Below, piece by piece: positions 1-9,282 of a stretch of 64,000 bases of DNA. How positions within the stretch are numbered: the stretch's first letter is position 1; every line of letters starts with the position of its first letter. The notes beneath the pieces are model-generated. The model was not told the origin of the DNA and did no database searches. It saw nothing but the letters and a program-made list of their open reading frames with translations. The DNA comes from Fimbriimonadales bacterium (GTDB lineage Bacteria; Armatimonadota; Fimbriimonadia; Fimbriimonadales; GBS-DC). Location of the stretch: assembly GCA_026003075.1 (NCBI GenBank), contig BPGO01000007.1, forward strand, positions 62,001 through 126,000. Direction: 5' to 3'. Position numbers and translations under genes: made by a program.

Positions 1-858
1 GGATCGGGCTATTCAGACTTCGTGAAGGCAGGAAACCAAGATCATTTGGCAGCGCTTCAGGCGTCCAAGCGTGTGCGTGAGGATAATACGGTTCGCCGTC
101 GCTATGTTATCCCTGGCTCCTCGTTCAAGGGCGCGGTGCGCAGCATCGTGGAAGCGATCACACCCTCGTGCGTACGAGTCGTTCAAAGAAAATATCGCCC
201 TTATCTGCCCCAAGGCTACGGCAGTTGCATATCAGTTGATCACCTCTGTATTGCTTGCCGTCTGTTTGGCGCGCAGGACTACCAAGCCCATATCAGTTTT
301 GAAGACGCAGTCGCCCCCAAGGGGTCTCTGGTGCTTCTCGGCGTCCCCCTGCTCTGGACGCCTGCACGCGGGGGGCGTGGACTACCTAAGTCCTATTTAA
401 ATAATCGTGATAACGCCAAAGGACGCAAGTTTTATCCCCATGCCGATTATGCGAAAGGTGCAGACCCTCGTACATGCATTAAGACAGGCGCCCACATCGA
501 AAACTGGCGGGTGCATTTTCTAAACCTCACTGAGGCGGAGCTTGGGGTGTTGCTCACCGCATTAGGATTGCATCCCAAGTATCAGTTCCCCATCAAAGTC
601 GGTGGCGGCAAACCCGTGGGGTTGGGCAGTATCAAGCTCTCTTTGGACGCGATGCAACTCATTCACAGCGAAGACGCCATCCGCCAAACAGGACGGCTGG
701 GGCAATCGCAACCTCTACAAGGAAACGCATTGCAGGAATACGTGCATCAATTGACCGCGCAGGCGCAGTCCCTTCTGCACGAAAAATCGCTCCAAGAACT
801 CGCGGATATTTTGACGGAGAAAGGTCTCCAGAATACCGCACCTGCTGGTCCGTACTGA
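1..858 (+). CDS. CRISPR-associated RAMP superfamily protein (Csm3/Cmr4-like, type III), 5'-truncated by window edge
   Basis: Frame open upstream of the listed start (GSGYSDFVK...); motifs IPGSSFKGAVRSIVE, CIACRLFG, and Gly-rich KVGGGKPVGLGSIKL, typical of RAMP proteins. Confidence 0.82.
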   Translation, partial: GSGYSDFVKAGNQDHLAALQASKRVREDNTVRRRYVIPGSSFKGAVRSIVEAITPSCVRVVQRKYRPYLPQGYGSCISVDHLCIACRLFGAQDYQAHISFEDAVAPKGSLVLLGVPLLWTPARGGRGLPKSYLNNRDNAKGRKFYPHADYAKGADPRTCIKTGAHIENWRVHFLNLTEAELGVLLTALGLHPKYQFPIKVGGGKPVGLGSIKLSLDAMQLIHSEDAIRQTGRLGQSQPLQGNALQEYVHQLTAQAQSLLHEKSLQELADILTEKGLQNTAPAGPY

Positions 859-868
859 GAGGAGGGAA

Positions 869-1177
869 ATGATGCCAAACTGGGACGCGATTATGAAAGA
901 GGCGAAACGCTTGGAGAATCTGCTGAGGCGGTCGGATATCGACCTCAACGAAGCCGAAAAAGCGCTGGGCTACTATATTTTCAAAGGCTACGATGACGCG
1001 GCGATGGAGCGCTATCTCGAGGAAATGGCAACAAATCCACCCCTTCGCAGCAATCGCACGCAAGGGTACTACAAAGAGCTGAGCCGAGTGTGGCAGCAGT
1101 GGAGCGCGCAGTGCGCGCTCAGCGGCATCGACAAAGCACGCGCCTGGGGCTGGGGCGTGAGAATGGCAAAGTCATAG
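869..1177 (+). CDS. Small alpha-helical protein, possible type III small subunit or accessory (unproven)
   Basis: 102 aa, starts 10 nt after the RAMP stop, preceded by ggaggg; position and size fit a Csm2/Cmr5-like subunit but no diagnostic motif. Confidence 0.4.
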   Translation: MMPNWDAIMKEAKRLENLLRRSDIDLNEAEKALGYYIFKGYDDAAMERYLEEMATNPPLRSNRTQGYYKELSRVWQQWSAQCALSGIDKARAWGWGVRMAKS

Positions 1178-1189
1178 GGGAGGAAGATT

Positions 1190-2485
1190 ATGGAACATGT
1201 TGCGATCCCGCTACGTGAGTTAAGTCCTAGAAAACTCGTGGAATGGGTAGTGCAAAAGATGAACGACGATACCCTACCCTCCGCGATGAAGGCACACCTG
1301 GAAAGCAAGCAAATTACGGACTATGCGTCTCTTGCTTTATGGCTATACCGAGTCTCCAACCCTGCGATAGAAGTTGTTAGCCTCTTTACAAATAACTCGC
1401 TTATTGAGTTTCTTAACGACATAATTATGTCCATATCGGAAGGAAATGTGTTAGAAATTTTTTTCCCCAGCAATAGAACTGTTAGTTTATCGAATACAGA
1501 AGCAAAAGATTTACTAACAACCTACTTCTCAGATTATACAAAAAACTTGTATGAACAATATACCAATTTTCAAACTTTAGGAGTATATCGGGACTTCGTG
1601 AAGATAAAGGAACACCTTAGTGAATTGGAAGGATCTCTTGCTCTCATCAAGCGACTATCTACGAGTCCTAACAGAGAAGATTTTCGGAGTAAATTGGAAG
1701 ATGCTGAGAAGACTGCAATGCGAATAGGAAAACTACTTGAAGAGATTCTGAATAGCTTTTTCTATGTTGTCCGGGAAATCACCATAATATCAAGCAAAGG
1801 TAAAATAGACATATTAAAAAAGTACAAATATCTAAAAAAATCATCTTGGGATTGGTCTACAAAAGAAAAGGTCTTGGACGAATTCATCAAAGACATCAGT
1901 CAAACTGAGGTGGACGACAGCTTACAGATTTTAGCGGGAGTCGTGCGTAATTTCTTGGACGCATACTTAGGGCGAAAAACACAAGAGAGTTTTATGACAG
2001 AAACAATTAGGAAGTGTAGAAACAAAAGCGCACATAGCAAATTAGAACTTCCAGACCTTGAAACAATTTCTCGATCTGTATCAAGCTGCATTCCCCAACT
2101 GGAACCTATGGTACCCCGTTGTTGCCATGTAGTAAGGTCAGAACTATCACCCTGGCTTACAGTTCTCAAGCTACGCATGGAAGACAAGAAGGAACTGGTA
2201 GAAGTTTACTATCCAACAGAACACCTTTTAAAGTATACTTGTTTTGATAAGTATGAAGATATAATAAGAGCGTCAGAAGATATTGATCTACTTCTTGCAC
2301 TCCCTACAGGGTCTTCATCTTATAGTCAATTCTTCTTGGTAAGATACGGCGAAGTTAACAACTATGGAAAGGTGAAATATCAATATTGTTTTGGCTCCCA
2401 AAGTAGCCTGCAGGATCTTGCAATAAAAGTAAAATTGAAGGAAATCCCCTTACTAGAGTACACTCATATCCAGGAAGCTGTTTGA
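1190..2485 (+). CDS. Uncharacterised protein with HEPN-like R-N-x3-H motif (RNKSAH)
   Basis: 431-aa ORF 12 nt downstream of the small ORF with SD ggagga; motif KCRNKSAHSK encoded at about 2012-2041; locally AT-rich. Confidence 0.55.
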   Translation: MEHVAIPLRELSPRKLVEWVVQKMNDDTLPSAMKAHLESKQITDYASLALWLYRVSNPAIEVVSLFTNNSLIEFLNDIIMSISEGNVLEIFFPSNRTVSLSNTEAKDLLTTYFSDYTKNLYEQYTNFQTLGVYRDFVKIKEHLSELEGSLALIKRLSTSPNREDFRSKLEDAEKTAMRIGKLLEEILNSFFYVVREITIISSKGKIDILKKYKYLKKSSWDWSTKEKVLDEFIKDISQTEVDDSLQILAGVVRNFLDAYLGRKTQESFMTETIRKCRNKSAHSKLELPDLETISRSVSSCIPQLEPMVPRCCHVVRSELSPWLTVLKLRMEDKKELVEVYYPTEHLLKYTCFDKYEDIIRASEDIDLLLALPTGSSSYSQFFLVRYGEVNNYGKVKYQYCFGSQSSLQDLAIKVKLKEIPLLEYTHIQEAV

Positions 2486-2581
2486 GAAATAGATCGGAAT
2501 GGCGTACGGGAATCCTGCAAATTGCAGCAGCTAGCAACTCCTTCTGCAGAGTGACTTAGGTTATAATTCTGAACGAAAAAA

Positions 2582-3629
2582 ATGAAATACATCAACGACT
2601 TTCTGCTTCGCCATGAACTACTTCTCTCCATCGGTGTGTTTGGAGTGGCGCAGATGGGGGCGGACATGTTGGCGGATTTGGAGTTAGGCACGGTGGCAGC
2701 GATGGTACGCGGGCTGGGCATTGCGCTGATTGTCGGAATACTGTTTCGAAGCCTGCTGCAGCGCAATCGTCCGATTGATGTGCCGCTGGTGTTCACCGAA
2801 GCCGAGAAGCGTGAGGATGCCCGCGCCCAACTGAAACAGTTCGAGGCACACACACGCACGGAGCGTATCGTGAAGCTACTGGATAGCAGCTCGCCCGTAC
2901 GCGAGGAGGAGCTGTATATCCAATTGCACAAAGTAAGCCAGCTGCGCCAAGCAAACGACTTTACCGTCTGGCGCGACGCACTGACCCAGCTGGTGCGCGA
3001 ATGGGACGAGGAAGTCGACGAGCGGCTCAAACGCTGGATTACAGGGCAGTACCAGGGCGTGGTGTATCATATCAGCCCCGATATTGTGCTGCCTGCGGCG
3101 TTCTACTTGGGTGCGGCGGTAGGGCTACGACGCGATGTGAAGATTTACCAGCGCAATAGTCCCGGCAACTATCACCTTGCAATCGATTTGGCAGGCAACG
3201 CGCGGCGCGTGCTGGAGCCACCGAGTGAAGACATTCCTGGCGTTAAGCAAATTCCTGCCGACGCTATCCCGCCCGAAACGCCCGGCGAACGGCTGATTGT
3301 GCACCTAAGCATCGGCAGGCATTCACCCAATTTTGAGGCACACCCCCGACCACGCGGCGGCGGTCTCCGTCGGCTTCCATTACCCCGAATCGCTACCCCA
3401 TGAAAGGGACTGGCTACCGTATGTGCAAGCACTTGTGCAGCGTGCCAAGCCATGGGTAGAGCGATATAGGCAGATAGATATCTGCTTGGCAGTGCCCCAC
3501 GCGGTCGCGATGGCGCTGGGGATGGCGTTCTCGCGCTCGCCTAAGGTGCGCCTCTGCCATTGGTACGAGGGCACGTACAAGCCTGTTTCGGAGCTGCGCT
3601 GGATTGAGCAGAAGTTGCCGTTCGATTGA
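2582..3629 (+). CDS. 2-TM + SAVED-like domain protein, interrupted by an apparent 1-nt frameshift near 3340-3347
   Basis: ORF 2582-3403 has two N-terminal hydrophobic helices then GVVYHISPDIVLPAAFYLGAAVGLRRDVKIYQ...HLSIGRHSPNFEA; ORF 3333-3629 continues in another frame with HAAAVSVGFHYPE...DICLAVPHAVAMALGMAFSRSPKVRLCHWY, as expected for the second half of a SAVED fold. Confidence 0.62.
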
Positions 3630-3671
3630 AAACTCCCATCCGATTTTTCAGTAGTTTCCCTCCTTGATGAG

Positions 3672-3700
3672 TGAACATTTCGCGAAAAATGGTGTATAAT
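3672..3700 (+). promoter_or_regulatory. Sigma70-like promoter candidate upstream of secreted dockerin-like gene
   Basis: TGAACA (3672-3677), 17-nt spacer, TATAAT (3695-3700). Confidence 0.45.
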
Positions 3701-3770
3701 ACAGGTGCAGGCAATCGGGGAGAAATCTGTCTCAACTCCCCCCAATCTGCTTGCCTGCGAAAGGAGGCTT

Positions 3771-4896
3771 ATGACGATGCATCGAGTGATGACTTTCGGT
3801 GTGGTGAGCGCACTTTTGTGCGCTTCGTTAGCGTTTGCAGGTGACCAGAAGAAGTCGCTACCGCTACAAGAATACGAGGCGAGTCAAATTCAGACCGTCT
3901 CGCCCAAGCGCATGATGAAAGTGCGCTGGGAGAACGGACGCATCATATCCTTATCCCCATGGATCGAGCTGGGCGATTTTGCGCCCGCAGGACCCTGTGA
4001 CCCGAATGAGGTTCTTGTGTTTGACCACGCAGGCGTTGATCCCGCCACAGGTAATCTTGGGAACTCAGTCTGCACAACAAATCGCTTCTATTTCGGCCCC
4101 ACTTATCATAATCCCTACTATGCCAACGATATTCTATCCCTGGTAGACGCTCAATACAACGGCGCGACAGCCAGCTCGTTAACCCATTTATGGTTCTGGA
4201 ATCCTAGCCTGCAGAAATCCTGCGTCGGGCAGCCAGCAGTGCTATGTGATTATCCTAACGCTTGAGGCGTTTGATGCAGAATGCCAGGATATCCACGAAT
4301 CGTCTGGGAATGTGGTTGACGGTGTGATACTGGACTACGGCGTTTTGAATGCTGGCGGTTGGCTCTCTGCGGTTTGTCTGAATTCGATTGGCGGGCTTCA
4401 GCTGCCCTCGCAAGTTGCTGACGACGGCGACCCGGGTACGGATCTGTTGGGTGGCTGGGCTGTGATCTATGCCCAAGCGATTGATACTACGACTGGAGAG
4501 ATCACTTTGGCGTCTGGCGCTCAGCCGTTTCTGTGGCATAACATGCTGAGTACCAATAACGCTGGCGACTCTACCAGCGTCCAGTACGATGACGATAATC
4601 CAACCGATGGAGACCACACCTCACCTGACGAGTGCTATGACTACACCTACGATCTGAGTGGCGCTGGCTGTCCGAACCCCAGCCTTTTGGGTGGAATGAT
4701 GGCGTTCTGGGTGACTTCGAGTTGCACTGCCAGTCCCGACTTGGATGGCAACGGCTGCGTGGATGACGCTGACCTGTTGACTGTGCTGTTCAACTTCGGT
4801 TCGGATGGCAGCGCGGGCGGCGACGCGAACTGCGACGGCATCGTCGACGACGCGGACCTGCTGGATGTGCTGTTCGCCTTTGGCAACGGCTGCTAA
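3771..4896 (+). CDS. Secreted protein with C-terminal dockerin-like EF-hand repeats, apparent 1-nt frameshift near 4228-4231
   Basis: SD aaggagg and signal peptide MTMHRVMTFGVVSALLCASLAFAG in ORF 3705-4265; ORF 4246-4896 continues in another frame and ends with DLDGNGCVDDADLLTVLFNFG and DANCDGIVDDADLLDVLFAFG. Confidence 0.6.
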
Positions 4897-4905
4897 TCTT
4901 TGCAT

Positions 4906-4961
4906 CGCCTCGCTGTGCTCGGGGGGACAGGCGAATCGGTCGTCCTGAGTGCAGCGAGGCG
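4906..4961. repeat. Intergenic inverted repeat CGCCTCGCTG ... CAGCGAGGCG
   Basis: 10-bp perfect inverted repeat between convergent genes. Confidence 0.6.
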
Positions 4962-4962
4962 C

Positions 4963-5775
4963 TCATGCCACCTCACGCATCACGCGCTCCAGTTCTCCCA
5001 GCTGCGTTTTGATACGTGCGTCGTAGATCCCATGCTCGGTTTCAATGATACAGCCCCCCGGATCCACCCGGCGGTCTTCCACAATCTCAATCCCTTCCAC
5101 GCCGTCCACGATATGCAGCAAAGCAGCGCGGTTCTGGCGGATGAGCTCCAGATCTAACGGGTTCACGCGAATACGAATTTGGACGAACCCATGTACGCGG
5201 CGCAGAACATCCCGCACAATGGCAAGCGCATGTTCGGGCTGAAGCTTGAGCTCCTCGCGTACGATTTTGCGAGCGATTTCCAGCACCAGTTCCAGCATCT
5301 GTGTTTCCGCATGCTGGAGGTATTCGTGATATTGTGCTTGAACGCTCTGGATAACCTGCTCCACCTGCGCTCGGAGGTCTGCTACAGTGCGCTGGAGCGC
5401 TTCGTCTACCTGTTGTTGGGCATCTTGTTCGCCGTCGGCGTAGCCCTGTTCGTAGCCGCGCTGGTAGCCTTCGCGGAGCGCTTGTTCGCGGATACGCTCG
5501 GCGTCTTGAATGGCTTGCAGGCGAATCGCCTCCGCTTCGGCGCGGAGGGCGTCTAAGTCCGGGGCGTCCTCGATGTTAGGCGCAGGTCTATATTCGGGAA
5601 AGGGGGGGGTGCCCTCTCGGTGGGCGGAGGGTGGCTTGGAGAATGCGGTTTGCTTGGAGAGGGCGTCGGCTAATTCGGTAAAGCGGGCATGGGTGGAGAC
5701 GCTCGTGCTATGCTGGGCACGGACAGTGTTGTCCGTGTGACGCAGCTCGTCCAGCGTTGGGAAGGGCGATTGCAT
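4963..5775 (-). CDS. fliH: Flagellar assembly protein FliH
   Basis: 270 aa, helical AEAIRLQAIQDAERIREQALREGYQRGYEQGYADGEQDAQQQ and C-terminal ARKIVREEL...VRVNP-like region; directly downstream of fliG. Confidence 0.85.
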   Translation of the reverse strand: MQSPFPTLDELRHTDNTVRAQHSTSVSTHARFTELADALSKQTAFSKPPSAHREGTPPFPEYRPAPNIEDAPDLDALRAEAEAIRLQAIQDAERIREQALREGYQRGYEQGYADGEQDAQQQVDEALQRTVADLRAQVEQVIQSVQAQYHEYLQHAETQMLELVLEIARKIVREELKLQPEHALAIVRDVLRRVHGFVQIRIRVNPLDLELIRQNRAALLHIVDGVEGIEIVEDRRVDPGGCIIETEHGIYDARIKTQLGELERVMREVA

Positions 5776-5776
5776 G

Positions 5777-6793
5777 CTAAATCAACATCTCCTCCTCGCC
5801 GCCGCGTGAAATTACAATCTCGCCCGCCTCTTCCATACGGCGCACGATGCTCACGATACGCTGCTGCGCCTCTTCGACATCGCGCACCCGCACTGGTCCC
5901 ATAAACTCCAGCTCTTCTTTGAGCATGTTCACCGCGCGCTCGGACATGTTGCGGAAGATTTTGTCTTTGAGTGCGTCGCTGGCGCCCTTCAGCGCGAGTG
6001 CGAGTTCCTTCATGTCCACCTCTTTCAGAATCTGTTGGATAGCGCGGTCATCGAGTTGCAGCAGGTCCTCGAAGGTGAACATCAGTTTGCGCACCTCTTC
6101 GGCGAGTTCAGGGTTGTTATCGGTTAGATAGTCGAAGATCGCGCGTTCGGTGTTGCGGTCCACCCACTGGATGACTTCCACAAGCGATTTCACGCCGCCT
6201 GCTGCCGTGAGCTCCTGACTGGCGATGCTGGAAAGTTTGCGTTGGAGCACATTCTCCACACGCCGGATGACTTCGGGGGGTGTGCTGCCCATCGTAGCGA
6301 GCCGTTCGGCGACTTCGGGGCGCAATTCGGGGGGTAGGCTACTCAACACCTGTGCGGCGGCCTGTGGGTCTAAATATGCCAGTACGAGCGCAATTGTCTG
6401 CGGATGCTCATCCTGCAGAAATGTGCTGAGCTGCGAGGGATGCACGCGCTTGATGGAATCGAAGGGCAGGAGTTGCAACGCGCGTGTGAGTTTCTCAAGG
6501 ATGGACGCGGCGCGTTCGGGGCCGTAGGCGCGCTCCAGCAGTTCGCGGGCGTGATCCAAGCCGCCCTCCAGCGCGAGGTTCTGGGCTAAGCAGACTTCAT
6601 AAAACTCCTGAATCACCTGTTGGCGTACCTCTGCAGGCACGCTGCCCAGCCGTGCGATTTCGAGGCTGAGCTCCTCCACTTCCGAATCGTTCAAATGGGG
6701 CAGCACTTTGGAGGCGACCTCCGTGCCCAAAGCCACCAAAATAATCGCCGCTTTCTGCTTGCCTGTCAGTTTCTTCTCGCCCGGTTTGAGCAT
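5777..6793 (-). CDS. fliG: Flagellar motor switch protein FliG
   Basis: 338 aa, LTGKQKAAIILVALG, EHPQTIALVLAYLDPQAAAQVLSSLP, MFTFEDLLQLDDRAIQQILKEVD. Confidence 0.97.
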   Translation of the reverse strand: MLKPGEKKLTGKQKAAIILVALGTEVASKVLPHLNDSEVEELSLEIARLGSVPAEVRQQVIQEFYEVCLAQNLALEGGLDHARELLERAYGPERAASILEKLTRALQLLPFDSIKRVHPSQLSTFLQDEHPQTIALVLAYLDPQAAAQVLSSLPPELRPEVAERLATMGSTPPEVIRRVENVLQRKLSSIASQELTAAGGVKSLVEVIQWVDRNTERAIFDYLTDNNPELAEEVRKLMFTFEDLLQLDDRAIQQILKEVDMKELALALKGASDALKDKIFRNMSERAVNMLKEELEFMGPVRVRDVEEAQQRIVSIVRRMEEAGEIVISRGGEEEMLI

Positions 6794-6817
6794 AGTGTGT
6801 CTCCCCTACACTCCTGT

Positions 6818-8518
6818 TTACGATTTCATCCAGTTCCTGAGGAGCGCTGCGATATGTTCGGGTTTATTATCGGCGAACCGCTGGATTTCCAGCAGTTCCG
6901 GCTGCTGTCGTTCGCGAATCCGCTCTGCAAGTTCTTCCTCTATCACTGAGGGACCACGATGGCGGCGCACAATTACGGGCTTGCCATCTTCCTCGATAAT
7001 CATCACGCCTTCGTCGTCCACGACGGCATTGATGGCGTGTTCGGAGCCGTCGGTAATCGCGCCTGCTGGGCTTGCGCCTTCGCCGCTGATGGCGAGCGTC
7101 CCACCGCCTGGCAGCGCGGCGACTGCTTGCGGTTGTGGCGCAGGGCGACGGATTTGCTTCCCAATCACACGCGCCAAGAAGAAGGTCACAATCAGCAGCA
7201 GAATCACGGGCAGGAACCGCCAGAGCATTGCTTGTCGTTGGGCTGCCTCGCGCGCCGCTTGCTCTTTGGCGGTTTGCTCTGCTTGTGAGGCGTCGAACTT
7301 CACGCGCTGCACGGTCACGATTCGGTTGGGCTGGTTCGGCGCGACGCCGACGGTGGCTTCCAACCAGTTGCGCACGGCGGTCAGGGCTTCATCGGAAACG
7401 CTCTCGTCTACCAGAGTTGCCACGCTGAGGCGCTCAATGCGTCCTGGTGCGCGCACGATATGCTCCACCTGCTTGTTGATTTCGTAGTTGCGCACTCGAT
7501 CCTCGCGGTTGTATTCCCCTGTGCCGCCACCCCCCAATGGCGCGGCGGGATACATCGGGTTCTCCGCGCGGTTGCCTGCGATGCCGGCGGCCCCACCCGA
7601 CGCGGGCAGGTTGCCGCTGAGCCGCTCGGTCTGTTGAGTCTCGCTAATCACTGCGGCGCGGTTCGGGTCTAACGGCTCCACGCGCTGCGCTTGCACCTCC
7701 TCTTTGTCCAGGTTCAGCTCCGCTTGCACCATCACGCTCGATTTGTTGGGTCCCAACACGCGATCCAAGTGCTGTTGGAGTTGGCGGCGCAACTCTTCGG
7801 CATAGGCACGTTCGGCTTCGCGGCGGGTGCGAATCAGTTCGTTCTCTACGGCATACTGATCGCTCCCGTTCCACAACGGGCGGGCTTCGGAATCGACAAC
7901 GGTCACATTTTCGGGTTTCAGCCCCTCCACGCTGTGGCTAACCAGATGCACGATCCCGCGCACTTGGTCGCGGGTGAGCATCGCGTTCGGCTTGAGTGCG
8001 ACCACCACGCTGGCGGTTGGCTCTGTGCGTGCGTCTGCGAAGGGCGAGTCGTTGCCTGGTGTGATATGCACACGCGCGCTCTCAACGGGTTCCAGATGCT
8101 GAATCGTATTCTGCAACTCTTCCTCAAGGGCGATGCGCAGGGTGTTCTGCTCCATCGACTGGGTCATGCCGAAGGGGGTTTTCTCGAGGCGGGCGTAGCC
8201 CGGCGCGCCTGTTTTGGGCAAGCCTTTGGACGCGAGTTCCAGTCGCGCGTTCTCGGCGTGTTCTTGGGGCACTTCAATCACGCTGCCGCCGCCACTGGTG
8301 CGTACGGGGATATTCTTTTCGCGCAGCGCTTGCACCACGGCTGCGGAGTCGGCGGGGCTAAGCCCCGTGTACAGGACGGTATAGGTGGGCGAGCTTGCCC
8401 AGAAACCTAACGCGACAAACAACATGAGCAAGCCCAGCGCACCGCCAATCGAGGCGAAGCGTGTCGTGCGCGGCAGCTCATTCCACCGTTCCCGAAGCCG
8501 ATTCAGCGCGTTCTGCAT
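6818..8518 (-). CDS. fliF: Flagellar M-ring protein FliF
   Basis: 566 aa, YTVLYTGLSPADSAAVVQALREKNIPVRTSGGG, two TM segments. Confidence 0.97.
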   Translation of the reverse strand: MQNALNRLRERWNELPRTTRFASIGGALGLLMLFVALGFWASSPTYTVLYTGLSPADSAAVVQALREKNIPVRTSGGGSVIEVPQEHAENARLELASKGLPKTGAPGYARLEKTPFGMTQSMEQNTLRIALEEELQNTIQHLEPVESARVHITPGNDSPFADARTEPTASVVVALKPNAMLTRDQVRGIVHLVSHSVEGLKPENVTVVDSEARPLWNGSDQYAVENELIRTRREAERAYAEELRRQLQQHLDRVLGPNKSSVMVQAELNLDKEEVQAQRVEPLDPNRAAVISETQQTERLSGNLPASGGAAGIAGNRAENPMYPAAPLGGGGTGEYNREDRVRNYEINKQVEHIVRAPGRIERLSVATLVDESVSDEALTAVRNWLEATVGVAPNQPNRIVTVQRVKFDASQAEQTAKEQAAREAAQRQAMLWRFLPVILLLIVTFFLARVIGKQIRRPAPQPQAVAALPGGGTLAISGEGASPAGAITDGSEHAINAVVDDEGVMIIEEDGKPVIVRRHRGPSVIEEELAERIRERQQPELLEIQRFADNKPEHIAALLRNWMKS

Positions 8519-8524
8519 AGGCTA

Positions 8525-8851
8525 TCACACCTGCAACCGCATTATCTCTTGGTAGGCTTCCAGCACTTTGTTGCGCACCTGCAGCGTCAGTTGAAACGCG
8601 AGGCTGGCGCGCTCCATCGTCAAGACTAGAGTCTGCTCATCCACCGGCTCGCCGCGTGCGAAGCGTTGCGCCAAATCCGCCGATTGCTGTTGGGCGTCGT
8701 TCACCTGCCCGATGACCTCGCGCAGCATCTGTCCGAAGTCAGCGCGGGGCGCGTCGGCTTGTGGGGCTTCAGGCGATTGCAGCCACTTGGGGAGCTGAAT
8801 CTCCCGTATCTCGATGCGCGGCAGGTCTTTGAAGATGCCCTTGATTTCCAT
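8525..8851 (-). CDS. fliE: Flagellar hook-basal body complex protein FliE
   Basis: 108 aa, FGQMLREVIGQVN...LTLQVRNKVLEAYQEIMRLQV. Confidence 0.93.
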   Translation of the reverse strand: MEIKGIFKDLPRIEIREIQLPKWLQSPEAPQADAPRADFGQMLREVIGQVNDAQQQSADLAQRFARGEPVDEQTLVLTMERASLAFQLTLQVRNKVLEAYQEIMRLQV

Positions 8852-8863
8852 CCGTCATCACCT

Positions 8864-9271
8864 CTACACACGCCCGATATCGAGGGTGCGCAGGAACATA
8901 TTCTTCGCAGCGTTGAAGGCTTGGATATTCGCCTCATACGCGCGGCTGGCGGTAATCATGTCAACCATCTCATGCACGATGTCCACATTGGGGTAGGCGA
9001 CATAACCGTTGGCATCGGCGTCGGGGTGCCCAGGTTCGTATACGAGGCGTGGGGGCGTGGCGTCGGCAGCGATTTGCGCCACACGCACACCGCCGGGCAT
9101 GCTGGGCGTCGGCATGATGGGCTGAAAAATGGCGACCTTCCGTTGATACGGTTGTCCGTTGGGGGTGCGGGTCGTGTTCGCATTCGCCAAATTGTCCGCG
9201 ATGAGGTCCATCCGCAACCGTTCGGCGCTCAGTCCGCTGGAGGATACCCGTAGCGTGCTAATCAGTCCCAT
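8864..9271 (-). CDS. flgC: Flagellar basal-body rod protein FlgC
   Basis: 135 aa, ISSSGLSAERLRMDLIADNLANANTTRT-like N-terminus and C-terminal EMVDMITASRAYEANIQAFNAAKNM. Confidence 0.95.
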   Translation of the reverse strand: MGLISTLRVSSSGLSAERLRMDLIADNLANANTTRTPNGQPYQRKVAIFQPIMPTPSMPGGVRVAQIAADATPPRLVYEPGHPDADANGYVAYPNVDIVHEMVDMITASRAYEANIQAFNAAKNMFLRTLDIGRV

Positions 9272-9282
9272 GGTTCACCTCC

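Noticed and set aside
1-3629. Assignment to a specific type III subtype
   Set aside because: cas10 and other signature genes are not in the window; a subtype label would be guesswork.
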